This document shows, piece after piece, positions 1 to 7,996 of a DNA stretch of 64,000 nucleotides (position 1 is the stretch's first letter; each line of letters begins with the position of its first letter). The notes under the pieces are model-generated. The model saw only the letters and a program-made list of their open reading frames with translations. It did no database searches and was not told the DNA's origin. The position numbers and the translations under genes were made by a program. The stretch spans positions 139,424 to 203,423 of the forward strand of contig JAZKYY010000011.1 in assembly GCA_045612365.1 (NCBI GenBank), given 5' to 3'. The stretch comes from RGIG9608 sp045612365. Its GTDB lineage: Bacteria > Bacteroidota > Bacteroidia > Bacteroidales > Paludibacteraceae.

Positions 1-148
1 GACCATTTTTGCCAAGTCGTTTCAAAATTTCGCGTGAATGCCCACCACCACCAAACGTAACATCTACATACACGCCATCAGGGTTGATATTTAGACCATC
101 AACGGTTTCCTTGAGCAAGGCCGGTATGTGATAAGGTTTTTTAATCAT
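1..148 (-). CDS. rsmH: 16S rRNA (cytosine1402-N4)-methyltransferase RsmH, N-terminal fragment
   Basis: Only the first 49 codons lie in the window; the rest runs off the left edge. The visible N-terminus begins MIKKPYHIPALLKE and contains the motif YVDVTFGGGGHSREIL, which is the SAM-binding glycine-rich loop of RsmH/MraW. The enzyme methylates C1402 of 16S rRNA in the decoding centre. The ATG (148-146) overlaps the 3' end of mraZ by 8 bases (ATGATTAA), so the two are translationally coupled in the usual mraZ-rsmH order of the division/cell-wall cluster. Identity is secure from motif and neighbour; nothing can be said about the missing C-terminus. Confidence 0.93.
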   Translation of the reverse strand, partial: MIKKPYHIPALLKETVDGLNINPDGVYVDVTFGGGGHSREILKRLGKNG

Positions 149-602
149 TAGTAGACGTTTTTTTCATTTTTTCGGAAAGGCGTTTTGCAAAGTCGCCCGA
201 CGAGAATTTTGTTTGTTCATAACCTTCTTTGCTCCAAATGGCAATTCTGTCCAACATTCCAACAAAAAGCACTTCGCTCTCAGCTTGAATAAGTTGGAGC
301 ATTTTTTTGTTTAACAAGATTCGTCCTTGCGAATCCATATCGAGCCATTCGGCGTCGGATACGAACTGAGAAAGCAACATTTGGTCTTCAAAATTCCACT
401 CATCAAGGTTTGCTTGGAGCGTTTCAACCTTTTTGTTCCAAATGTTTTCAGGATAAAGAATCAAACAACTCATATCTGGATCTTTGCGTACTACAAGTTG
501 CTCTTTTTCTCTACAAACAAGCAACTTACGATACGTAGCAGGCACAAAAACACGCCCTTTAGCGTCCAGTTTTGCCTCGATATTTCCAATAAATGTTGTC
601 AT
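141..602 (-). CDS. mraZ: Transcriptional regulator MraZ
   Basis: 153 residues, the usual length. The two SpoVT/AbrB-like half-domains are visible with their signature motifs, DAKGRVFVP near residue 14 and DSQGRILLN near residue 90. MraZ is a ring-forming DNA-binding protein that represses its own promoter and hence the division/cell-wall (dcw) operon. It is first gene of that operon here, overlapping rsmH by 8 bases. About 50 bp upstream, on the same strand, sit two TGGGG repeats with 5-nt spacing (651-665), the arrangement bound by MraZ in other bacteria, so autoregulation is likely. Confidence 0.96.
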   Translation of the reverse strand: MTTFIGNIEAKLDAKGRVFVPATYRKLLVCREKEQLVVRKDPDMSCLILYPENIWNKKVETLQANLDEWNFEDQMLLSQFVSDAEWLDMDSQGRILLNKKMLQLIQAESEVLFVGMLDRIAIWSKEGYEQTKFSSGDFAKRLSEKMKKTSTND

Positions 603-650
603 ATTTTTATTCGAATAAATTTTTTGTAAAAATACGGATTATTTTATTTT

Positions 651-665
651 CCCCACCTTTCCCCA
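651..665 (-). promoter_or_regulatory. Putative MraZ operator (two TGGGG repeats)
   Basis: Read on the minus strand the sequence is TGGGG-AAAGG-TGGGG: two direct repeats with a 10-bp period. E. coli MraZ is known to bind TGGGN repeats separated by 5 nt upstream of mraZ. Here they lie 49-63 bp upstream of the mraZ ATG. A degenerate -7 element (TATTTTTA, minus strand, 627-634) lies between them and the gene, which would put the repeats across the -33 region. Only two repeats are clear; a third is not seen. Confidence 0.6.
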
Positions 666-834
666 CGTAAAAAGTTATCAACAGTTAAAATGCAAGTTTT
701 AACTAAAACAAACAAGTTTTCAACAATCAAAGAAAATAAATTACTTTTCTTATTTTCAAGCAATTACTGAATATATTTTAGAAACTAAAAGTGAAGTGGG
801 GGATTTTGTTATTCTTTTATTTATTGTTTTTTCT

Positions 835-842
835 TACTTTTG
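835..842 (+). promoter_or_regulatory. -7 promoter element TACTTTTG of candidate RNA
   Basis: Exact match to the Bacteroidota TAnnTTTG element, just before the GC-rich stretch. Transcription would start near 849. No gene start follows within a normal leader distance, which suggests the transcript is non-coding. Confidence 0.55.
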
Positions 843-848
843 CTTCGC

Positions 849-957
849 ATTCGCGGACCCTGCGAGGAGATGGGCAACCCATGGGCGGAAAAGTCTGTTA
901 AGCCCGATGTCAAGTGTGCAAGAGAAGATACCCATCTTGTTTCTCTATTTAATTTTG
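849..957 (+). ncRNA. Candidate structured non-coding RNA, family not recognised
   Basis: About 105 nt, clearly richer in G and C than its surroundings. Visible pairings: TCGC 851-854 with GCGA 862-865; ATGGG 870-874 with CCCAT 878-882; GGGC 883-886 with GCCC 902-905; and a 3' hairpin AAGAT 925-929 / ATCTT 934-938 followed by a T-rich run. AGATGGG (868-874) can alternatively pair with CCCATCT (931-937), so two folds compete. It lacks the signatures of tmRNA, RNase P RNA and the SRP GGAA loop. It could be a small RNA or an unrecognised leader; dapA begins about 200 nt further on. Confidence 0.35.
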
Positions 958-1087
958 TGTATATGTGTGTGGATGTTTCCGTTAGCAGACACAACGATTA
1001 TTCTTTTGATTCCATGTCTGTTTCTCTCATATAACTGAATACTTTGTAGATTAAGGGTTGTGTGGTAAAAAAGGATTTTTTTCTTTT

Positions 1088-1127
1088 TGATTTGTGCTAA
1101 AAAACGTATTACTTTTTTCTATCTTTG
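1088..1127 (+). promoter_or_regulatory. dapA promoter module (shared with purH)
   Basis: Ends in the -7 element TATCTTTG (1120-1127), 37 bases before the dapA ATG. The 40-bp stretch beginning TGATTTGT and containing ACGTATTAC is about 85% identical to the purH promoter at 41116-41155, well beyond what the -7 element alone requires. Confidence 0.7.
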
Positions 1128-1163
1128 TCGCCGATTTATAAAGTATTGACAAAATAAGTAGGT

Positions 1164-2057
1164 ATGCCAAAAAATAGATTTACAGGAATGGGAGTGGCGT
1201 TGATCACGCCTTTCAAAAAAGATGGTTCAATTGATTACGACGCTTTGAGGCGATTGATTGAATATCAAATAAAAAATGGTACCGACTATTTTGTGGTACT
1301 TGGAACAACGGCAGAAACTCCAACGCTAACCAAGCAAGAACGTGCAGAATTGGTGAGTTTTGTTACTGCGCAAATCAACGGAAGGGTTCCTATTGTGTTA
1401 GGAATGGGTGGTAATTGTACTAAAGCATTGGTGGAAGAAATTCGTTCAACTGACTTGTCGCAAATAGATGCAATACTTTCTGTAACACCTTATTACAACA
1501 AACCTTCGCAAGAAGGTCTTTATAGACATTATGCAGAAGTTGCACAAAGTTCCAAAGTGCCAGTTATTCTTTACAATGTTCCTGGACGAACAGGTGTTAA
1601 TCTTACAGCACAAACCACGTTGCGTTTGGCTAATGATTTCAAAAATATTATAGCGATAAAAGAAGCTTCGGGAAATTTTGCTCAGATTGATGACATTATC
1701 AAAAATAAGCCAAAGGACTTTATGGTCATTTCTGGCGACGATGGTATAACTTTCCCTTTGATTACTTTAGGAGCAGTGGGGGTAATATCTGTTATAGGAA
1801 ATGCTTTCCCAAAAGAGTTTTCCCGAATGGTACGTTTGGCTCTTAATGGTGACTACAATGGCGCTCGCGAGATTCATTATAGATTTTCGGAACTTATAGA
1901 CTTGCTTTTTGTGGATGGCAATCCTGCAGGTGTAAAAAGTATGCTTTCGGTAATGGGCTTTATTGAAAACGAATTGCGTCTTCCACTTGTGCCAACTACA
2001 ATCAATACGTTTGAAAAGATTCGTTTTGTACTTAATCAGTTAAAAACATCTATTTAA
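1164..2057 (+). CDS. dapA: 4-hydroxy-tetrahydrodipicolinate synthase
   Basis: 297 residues, normal length. It condenses pyruvate with aspartate semialdehyde, the first committed step of lysine and diaminopimelate synthesis, so it also feeds peptidoglycan. The (beta/alpha)8 family signatures are present: GTTAETPTL (47-55), the catalytic tyrosine in LYNVPGRTG (Tyr137), and the Schiff-base lysine in IAIKEASGN (Lys166). The gene has its own promoter and no lysine riboswitch is visible. A second promoter element lies between it and the next gene, so it is probably monocistronic. Confidence 0.97.
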   Translation: MPKNRFTGMGVALITPFKKDGSIDYDALRRLIEYQIKNGTDYFVVLGTTAETPTLTKQERAELVSFVTAQINGRVPIVLGMGGNCTKALVEEIRSTDLSQIDAILSVTPYYNKPSQEGLYRHYAEVAQSSKVPVILYNVPGRTGVNLTAQTTLRLANDFKNIIAIKEASGNFAQIDDIIKNKPKDFMVISGDDGITFPLITLGAVGVISVIGNAFPKEFSRMVRLALNGDYNGAREIHYRFSELIDLLFVDGNPAGVKSMLSVMGFIENELRLPLVPTTINTFEKIRFVLNQLKTSI

Positions 2058-2083
2058 TTTAATTAAGTTTTCTTTAACTTTTC

Positions 2084-2091
2084 TACCTTTG
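2084..2091 (+). promoter_or_regulatory. -7 promoter element TACCTTTG
   Basis: Lies 18 bases before the ATG at 2110. It contains the in-frame TTG codon that would otherwise extend the next gene by seven codons, so it decides the start in favour of 2110. Confidence 0.6.
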
Positions 2092-2109
2092 CGAGAAATA
2101 GAGAGAAAA

Positions 2110-2928
2110 ATGGCAAAAAAGTTATTGCTTTGTTTTTTGTTTTCCGTTTTTTGTTTGGTAGGAAGATCTCAGTCTACAACACTTATACCACATTCTTTTG
2201 CTGCGGGTAATGCGTCGGTGGCAAATTATAATGAATGGGTTAGTTTTCATACGCCCGCATCATTGGCTAGCGAGGACGGAATCAGTTTGCAATTACTTGC
2301 TGAGAATCGTTATTTTTCCAAGGAACTTTTCAATGAAGCTGCAAGTTTTTCTATTCACACCAAACCATTAAATATTGGAGCGTCGTTTTCTCATTTTGGC
2401 TATGAAGGTTATCATGAAATGATTGCGGGAGTAGCATTTGCTCGCGCATTTGCAAAAAACAGATTGTTTATAGGTATTCAAGCAAATTATTATACCATTT
2501 ATCTTTCTCAACTTGATAAATACAAAGGAACAGTCTTCGCACAAGTGGGAATTCAAGGAGAAGTTGCTCGTAATTTTTACATTGGTTTTCATGCGTTTAA
2601 TCCAACGTTTTCAAAGATTAAAAGCACTGATATTGTACAAAAAATTCCTTCGATTTTTAGTTTAGGGACAAAACATGTTATCAATGAAAAGGTAAACTGG
2701 ACTGCTCAGTTGGATAAAGAGATTCAAGGCAGATTCCGTTGGGCATTAGGAGTTGAATACATTCCTGTAGAACAACTTTCTTTGCGTATTGGTGGCTATG
2801 GTTTGACGTTTGTTCCTACGTTGGGTTTGGGTTTGAAATTTGGCGAGTTTAGGTTCAATTTGCAATGTGAATACCATCAAAAATTAGGATTATGCACGTT
2901 AGGATTTGTAAGTTACCGATTCAAATAG
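2110..2928 (+). CDS. PorV/PorQ-like outer-membrane beta-barrel protein
   Basis: 272 residues from the ATG at 2110; an upstream in-frame TTG lies inside the promoter and is rejected. The N-terminus (MAKKLLLCFLFSVFCLVGRSQS) is a signal peptide. The remainder is alternating hydrophobic/polar strands rich in Gly and aromatic residues, with an early motif FHTPASLAS of the kind seen in FadL/PorV-type barrels near 'NPA'. It is shorter than classical PorQ, so the subfamily is uncertain. It overlaps the next gene by 37 bp, so the two are probably co-expressed. Role inferred: outer-membrane barrel, possibly linked to type IX secretion, since porX is also in this window. Confidence 0.6.
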   Translation: MAKKLLLCFLFSVFCLVGRSQSTTLIPHSFAAGNASVANYNEWVSFHTPASLASEDGISLQLLAENRYFSKELFNEAASFSIHTKPLNIGASFSHFGYEGYHEMIAGVAFARAFAKNRLFIGIQANYYTIYLSQLDKYKGTVFAQVGIQGEVARNFYIGFHAFNPTFSKIKSTDIVQKIPSIFSLGTKHVINEKVNWTAQLDKEIQGRFRWALGVEYIPVEQLSLRIGGYGLTFVPTLGLGLKFGEFRFNLQCEYHQKLGLCTLGFVSYRFK

Positions 2929-4949
2929 TGCTTTGCTTCTTTTTTTTGATGTTGCAAAACAATGTTTTTGCACAAAAGGAGGCATTGATTGATGAGTTGC
3001 TTGACCTAATGACAGCCGAGGCTACTGACGAACAAACCTTTGATGCCGAAGCTCTTTACGATGATTTGGTTGCGGCACTAGAAAATCCTATAAATCTTAA
3101 CTCTGCTACAAAAAACGATTTGAACAAACTACCATTTTTGTCGGATATCCAGATCGAAAACATTCTTTATTATCGTTATCAATTTGGGGCAATTTATTCC
3201 ATTCACGAATTAGAACTAATTGATGATTTAGATGAATTGGCTCTGCGTTTTCTGCCTTATTTTGTTTATGTAGAAAAGGAAGAAAAAAAGAAGAAAATTT
3301 CTATAAAGGAGATTTTTACTCGAAGTAAGAATGAGTTTTTGTTGCGTTTGGACGGGACTTTTGAAAAAAAACAAGGTTATGACCGAACAAAAAGCGACTT
3401 GGCTGCGAACCCTGACAAATATTACCTTGGCGATCCTTTTTATACGTCTTTTAAATATCGATTTGATGGTAAAAATAAGTTGCAATTTGGACTTACGGCA
3501 GAAAAGGATCAAGGCGAGCAATTCTGGGGGAAGTATAACAAGGGTTATGATTCTTATAGTGGATATGTGCAATTAAACGATTTGTGGAAATTTTCTACCA
3601 TAGTGGTTGGTGATTATCGTGCAACTTTTGGTCAGGGTTTGGTTATGCGAACGGAATTTCAGTCGGCAAACACGTCGGTTTTGCAAGCTAAAACGCGCAA
3701 TTATGGTTTTAGAAGAAATACCTCGACCGATGAGTATAATTTTTTGCGTGGAGTGGCTGCTACGGCCAATTTTGGACCTGTAGATGTTTCTGCTTTTTAC
3801 TCTTTCCGTCAGATGGATGCGGATACTTCAGGAGGAAGTTTTAGCACGTTACGCAAAGACGGTTATCATAGAAAAACAACAGAATTGGACAAAAAACGTA
3901 CGCTCAAAACACATGTTGTAGGGGGAAATGTATCATATAATCACGACAAATTTCATATCGGTGTAACGGCAGCAGCAACGCTTTTTGGTTTGCCAAAGAA
4001 ACCAGAAGAAAAAGTGGTTCAAACTTTTTTGTACGAAGGAAAAAACGTTTTTTCGGCAAGTGTGGATTATAGTTTTAGGATTTACAAGTTCAATGTCTGG
4101 GGAGAAACGGCACTGTGCAATAATCTGGGAGTTGCAACCTTGAACGGAATTTCATTTACTCCGGTATCTGTAATGGGAATTTTGCTTTCGCATCGTTATT
4201 TTTCTCCGAAGTATGATTTCATGTATGCTCAAAATATTTTTGGTTCATCTTCTAACAATGAAAATGGATTTTATATGGGGATAGAGTTACAGCCAATAAA
4301 AAAGTGGAAAATCGAGGCTTCGGCTGATATTCAACAACGTCCTTGGGTTTCCACCAATACTACAAAATCTGCTTGGAATTACGACCTTAAAATGCGTTTG
4401 AATTTTGTGCCAAATTCTCGTATGAACTACTACGCACAGGTGGTTTATCGTGATGATGAGCGAAATCTTTCGGATGTAGAAGGTGCAACAAAACAAATCG
4501 GAAAAATTGCACGAACGCGTTTAGCCTGTCATGCTCAGTACCAAATTGGGGATGTCCGATTGACAAATAAATTGGTTTTTACACATGCTCAACAAGAAAA
4601 GTTGGAACCAACCTATGGTTTCGCTATTTCTCAAGATATTTCGTACAAGATACCCGTTGTAGGGATTGCTCTTAATGCGCGTTATTTGTACTTCGATGCG
4701 AAGGATTATAATAATCGCATAACTATCTACGAAAATGATGTCCCCTTTGCATTTTCCATTCCTACTCTTTATGGTAGAGGAAGTCGTTATTATCTAAATA
4801 TTGGTTACAATGTGTTGAAAAACTTCAGCATTTGGCTTAAGTTTGCGCAAACATATTATGATGATCGTGAAGAGATTAGTTCAGGTTTGGATTTGATAAA
4901 GAAAAACAGAAAAACAGATTTTAGAGTTCAACTTAGAGTGAAGTTTTAA
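2892..4949 (+). CDS. Helix-hairpin-helix domain protein with C-terminal outer-membrane barrel
   Basis: 685 residues. Signal peptide at 1-28 ending in VFAQ. Residues about 55-115 hold a ComEA-like helix-hairpin-helix pair: NLNSATKNDLNKLPFLS, then IENILYYRYQFGAIYSIHEL. After a lysine-rich linker (EKEEKKKK) the remaining 550 residues look like a large beta barrel: alternating strands, many Tyr/Phe/Gly, and a C-terminal strand ending in RVQLRVKF, typical of outer-membrane insertion. The family is widespread in Bacteroidales and usually labelled ComEA-like, but function is not established. The start codon lies 37 bp inside the preceding gene, implying coupling. A terminator follows. Confidence 0.75.
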   Translation: MHVRICKLPIQIVLCFFFLMLQNNVFAQKEALIDELLDLMTAEATDEQTFDAEALYDDLVAALENPINLNSATKNDLNKLPFLSDIQIENILYYRYQFGAIYSIHELELIDDLDELALRFLPYFVYVEKEEKKKKISIKEIFTRSKNEFLLRLDGTFEKKQGYDRTKSDLAANPDKYYLGDPFYTSFKYRFDGKNKLQFGLTAEKDQGEQFWGKYNKGYDSYSGYVQLNDLWKFSTIVVGDYRATFGQGLVMRTEFQSANTSVLQAKTRNYGFRRNTSTDEYNFLRGVAATANFGPVDVSAFYSFRQMDADTSGGSFSTLRKDGYHRKTTELDKKRTLKTHVVGGNVSYNHDKFHIGVTAAATLFGLPKKPEEKVVQTFLYEGKNVFSASVDYSFRIYKFNVWGETALCNNLGVATLNGISFTPVSVMGILLSHRYFSPKYDFMYAQNIFGSSSNNENGFYMGIELQPIKKWKIEASADIQQRPWVSTNTTKSAWNYDLKMRLNFVPNSRMNYYAQVVYRDDERNLSDVEGATKQIGKIARTRLACHAQYQIGDVRLTNKLVFTHAQQEKLEPTYGFAISQDISYKIPVVGIALNARYLYFDAKDYNNRITIYENDVPFAFSIPTLYGRGSRYYLNIGYNVLKNFSIWLKFAQTYYDDREEISSGLDLIKKNRKTDFRVQLRVKF

Positions 4950-4981
4950 TTAAGAAAGATAGCAACAAATTTAAAAAAACA

Positions 4982-5010
4982 AAGGCAATTCTCTATTTGA
5001 GAGTTGCCTT
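4982..5010. terminator. Bidirectional hairpin between convergent genes
   Basis: AAGGCAATTCTC (4982-4993) pairs with GAGAGTTGCCTT (4999-5010), 12 bp with one G-T pair. It sits between the HHH-barrel gene (plus) and the phosphate cotransporter (minus) and can serve both. Confidence 0.75.
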
Positions 5011-5033
5011 ATGTTATAAAAATGTTTTATTCA

Positions 5034-6770
5034 TTATTTTTCAATAAACGCTTTTTCGAGGTCTTGTGAGATGTTGATGATGAAGTCTCCCATGTGCTCG
5101 TAGGTATTTATTATGTCAATGTAATAAATGTTTGTTTGGTAGTTTTTACCATTGTTTTCGAGATCTTCTATCATTGCATCTCTAAAGTCGTTTCTGAGGT
5201 TGTTGAGTCTTTCTTCTGCATTGTAAGCATTTGAAATTTCCACAAGTTCTCCTTTGTGCGCTGCGTTTAGATTAGTTATCATTGCATTATAAGCTTCGTT
5301 AAGCGCATCGGCCATAGCGTTAAGTTTCTTTATACTATCGGAGTCAAATGTCTTTTTGCGAATGTTTTTTCTTGATAAAATTCTGCTGATGCTTTCGCCA
5401 GAATCGCCTAAAGACTCCAACTCGCCGATGATTTTGTACATTGCTTTGATTTTTACGGATGTGTTTTCGCTGATTTCTTCGGCCGAAACTGCGTTGAGGA
5501 AAGTAGCAATTTCAAACTCAATGCGGTCTGAAATTTCTTCGTACTTCACTAACTTTTCTTTCAATGTATCGAATTTGTTGTTGTCAGTTTCGTTGATAGC
5601 TTCTTTGGCGTATTCAGCACCTTTCTTTGAAATTTGTGCGAAGTGTATGATTTCGTTAAATGCTTGTTCTACTGATAATTCAGGTGTTGCAAGCGGACCA
5701 GCAGAAATGTATTTGAGTTTGAAAACTTCTTTTTCTTGATTCTCTGGAGTGCGTACAATCCAGCATACGGCCTTGCTAATGAATTTTGTGAACCATACCA
5801 AAATCAAGGTGTTGATTGTATTGAACAATGTGTGGAGCATTGATAATCCGTATAGTGCTGCTGTGCCTTCTGCTGTGGTGGCGTCAGTAACGACAAATTC
5901 TTCTGCAGCCGGATTTGGTAATCCGAATATTGACTCTGTAATGACTCCAACTAATCTTAGGAATGGTTTGAAAAGTATCAATGCCCATATTACACCGAAT
6001 ACATTGAAAATGGTGTGCGACATCGCAGCTCTCTTTGCCTGAGTGTTGCCGACAGACGCAGCTATGTTAGCAGTGATGGTTGTGCCAATGTTTTCGCCAA
6101 GCACCATTGCGCAAGCCATGCTGAAAGGAATCCACCCCATGCTTAACATAATGAGCGTGATTGCCATTGTTGCTGATGAGGATTGCAAAATGAGTGTCAA
6201 TACCGTTCCAAAAGCAAGGAATAACAATACAGAACCAAAACCATGTGATGACCATGTTGTCACAAATTCCAATACTGCGGGTGTCTCTCTGAGGTCAGGG
6301 ACTGATTCCTTCATAAAAGAAAGACCGAGAAAGAGGAGCGAAAATCCTACTATAAGTTCGCCTATGTTCTTGCGTTTGTCTTGTTTTGAATTGGAAAAGA
6401 GGAAACCGAATATCATCAACGGAATTGCAAGAATTGAGATATCTGCTTTGAAACCTAACCATGACACTAACCATGCGGTTACGGTGGTTCCGATGTTTGC
6501 TCCCATAATGACTCCGATAGCTTGTGCAAGCGTTAGAAGTCCTGCGTTGACAAAACTAACAACCATAACAGTTGTTGCTGATGAAGACTGAATCAGTGCG
6601 GTAATGCCCAAGCCAGTCATTACGCCTTTGAAAGGATTGGACGTCATTGCAGACAAGAAACCTCTTAGTTTGTCTCCAGCTGCTTTTTGTAATCCAGAAC
6701 TCATTAAGTTCATTCCGTATAGGAACATTCCTAATGCTCCTAATAATGTAAATACTTGTAATATGCTCAT
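5034..6770 (-). CDS. Na+/phosphate cotransporter family protein with PhoU-like C-terminus
   Basis: 578 residues. The N-terminal 340 residues form a multi-pass membrane domain with the inverted duplication typical of the NptA/PNaS family; each half carries a QSSSAT signature (IQSSSATTVMVVSF near residue 60 and LQSSSATMAITLIM near residue 195). Residues about 360-578 are hydrophilic, helical and PhoU-like. The expected activity is sodium-driven phosphate uptake or efflux across the inner membrane. It is transcribed alone, convergent with the HHH-barrel gene and divergent from fabD. No clear TAnnTTTG element was found upstream; only a weaker TTAATTTG. Confidence 0.9.
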   Translation of the reverse strand: MSILQVFTLLGALGMFLYGMNLMSSGLQKAAGDKLRGFLSAMTSNPFKGVMTGLGITALIQSSSATTVMVVSFVNAGLLTLAQAIGVIMGANIGTTVTAWLVSWLGFKADISILAIPLMIFGFLFSNSKQDKRKNIGELIVGFSLLFLGLSFMKESVPDLRETPAVLEFVTTWSSHGFGSVLLFLAFGTVLTLILQSSSATMAITLIMLSMGWIPFSMACAMVLGENIGTTITANIAASVGNTQAKRAAMSHTIFNVFGVIWALILFKPFLRLVGVITESIFGLPNPAAEEFVVTDATTAEGTAALYGLSMLHTLFNTINTLILVWFTKFISKAVCWIVRTPENQEKEVFKLKYISAGPLATPELSVEQAFNEIIHFAQISKKGAEYAKEAINETDNNKFDTLKEKLVKYEEISDRIEFEIATFLNAVSAEEISENTSVKIKAMYKIIGELESLGDSGESISRILSRKNIRKKTFDSDSIKKLNAMADALNEAYNAMITNLNAAHKGELVEISNAYNAEERLNNLRNDFRDAMIEDLENNGKNYQTNIYYIDIINTYEHMGDFIINISQDLEKAFIEK

Positions 6771-7102
6771 GATTTATGTCAAAATTGTTTAGCAAATTAA
6801 CGCAAAAAAGAATCTAAAAAAAACATAAATTATGTTAAATGTTGATTTTGAAGACTCGCGTTTTTTTTGTTACTCGAAAGCGTATTTGTGTAATTTATCC
6901 TAACCTCTCACATATCTATTTTTTTGTTTATTACCTTTATTACCTTTCTATTCTTTGCTTTTTCAACTTTCACGTCAATAGGTTTGATTTTCTCATTTTA
7001 TTGAAAATGTTTTCAATGTTTTCTATGAAGTCATTGAAAAAATGACAATCAAAAATACAACTACTTTTTTTAACTTTGTGGCGTTAATAAAAAGAAAATG
7101 AT
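6771..7102. other. Divergent intergenic region with palindromes before fabD
   Basis: AT-rich, no gene. It contains a perfect inverted repeat TTGAAAATGTTTTCAA (7001-7016), a second hairpin GTCATT-GAAAA-AATGAC (7030-7046), and the fabD -7 element TAACTTTG (7071-7078). The two palindromes lie at about -30 to -77 relative to the expected fabD start site and could be operators or structured leader DNA. Confidence 0.5.
7071..7078 (+). promoter_or_regulatory. fabD -7 promoter element TAACTTTG
   Basis: Exact TAnnTTTG match ending 24 bases before the fabD ATG. Confidence 0.7.
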
Positions 7103-7975
7103 ATGAAAAAAGCATATGTTTTTCCAGGACAAGGTTCTCAATTTGTAGGAATGGGTAAGGATTTGTATGATAACTATCCGTTGGCAAAAGAATTGTTTGA
7201 GAAGGCAAACGAAGTTCTTGGATTTCGTATTACAGATGTAATGTTCAATGGTAATGAAGAGGATTTGCGTCAAACTAAAGTTACGCAACCTGCGGTATTT
7301 CTTCATTCGGTTATCTCTGCTTTGGTTTTGTCAGAAGGGGATGTTCCTGATATGGTCGCAGGACATTCTTTGGGAGAGTTTTCGGCACTCACAATTGCCA
7401 AAGTTCTTTCATTTGAAGATGGATTGCTATTAGTATCAGCACGTGCAAAAGCTATGCAAAAGGCGTGTGAAGAATATCCATCTACTATGGCTGCAGTTCT
7501 TCGTTTAGATGATGAGATTGTGGAGCAAGTTTTGTCACAGATAAATGGAGTAGTGGTTCCTGCTAATTATAATTGTCCAGGTCAGTTGGTGATTTCTGGT
7601 ACAGAAGAGGCAATTGAAGAGGCGTGCATAAAACTTAAGGAGGCTGGAGCCAAGAGAGCATTAAGATTGCCTGTTGGTGGTGCATTCCATTCTCCTTTGA
7701 TGGAAATGGCAAGAGTGGAATTGGAATGTGCTATTGATAAAGTAACTTTTCATAAACCAATTTGCCCTATTTATCAAAATATTGATGCAAAACCATATAC
7801 TGATCCAGTGGAAATAAAGAAAAACTTAATTGCTCAACTAACAGGTGCTGTTCGTTGGACTCAGACGGTGCAAAATATGATTTTGGATGGAGCAACCTTG
7901 TTCAAGGAGTTTGGCCCAGGTCAAGTGTTGCAAGGACTTATCAAAAAAATCAATGCAGAAGTAGAAGTTGGATAA
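7103..7975 (+). CDS. fabD: Malonyl CoA-acyl carrier protein transacylase
   Basis: 290 residues, normal length. It transfers malonyl groups from CoA to ACP to start fatty-acid elongation. Seen directly: the N-terminal FPGQGSQ (7-13), the nucleophile serine in GHSLGE (Ser89), and the catalytic histidine in GGAFHSPLM (His196). The feoAB gene begins 21 bases after its stop, so read-through into iron transport is likely even though the functions are unrelated. Confidence 0.97.
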   Translation: MKKAYVFPGQGSQFVGMGKDLYDNYPLAKELFEKANEVLGFRITDVMFNGNEEDLRQTKVTQPAVFLHSVISALVLSEGDVPDMVAGHSLGEFSALTIAKVLSFEDGLLLVSARAKAMQKACEEYPSTMAAVLRLDDEIVEQVLSQINGVVVPANYNCPGQLVISGTEEAIEEACIKLKEAGAKRALRLPVGGAFHSPLMEMARVELECAIDKVTFHKPICPIYQNIDAKPYTDPVEIKKNLIAQLTGAVRWTQTVQNMILDGATLFKEFGPGQVLQGLIKKINAEVEVG

Positions 7976-7996
7976 GCAGATTTAATACACTCTTTT

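Larger units (their letters stand above)
603..1163. other. Intergenic region between mraZ and dapA
   Basis: No convincing protein gene. It holds the mraZ control region (603-690), an AT-rich stretch (690-830), a GC-rich candidate RNA with its own promoter (835-957), a weak inverted repeat CAGACA...TGTCTG (about 986-1020), and the dapA promoter (1088-1127). Short open frames across 796-1038 have no recognisable protein character and overlap the RNA candidate. Confidence 0.7.

Noticed and set aside
675..683. TTATCAACA, one mismatch from a DnaA box
   Set aside because: A single imperfect site with no cluster or origin genes nearby; not evidence of an origin.
796..1038. Open frames of 64-80 codons between mraZ and dapA
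   Set aside because: They start before or within the -7 element, overlap each other in different frames, and cover the structured GC-rich stretch; composition does not look like a conserved protein.
1128..1163. Lysine riboswitch in front of dapA
   Set aside because: The leader after the predicted start is only about 30 nt, and the upstream GC-rich RNA lacks lysine-riboswitch core motifs.
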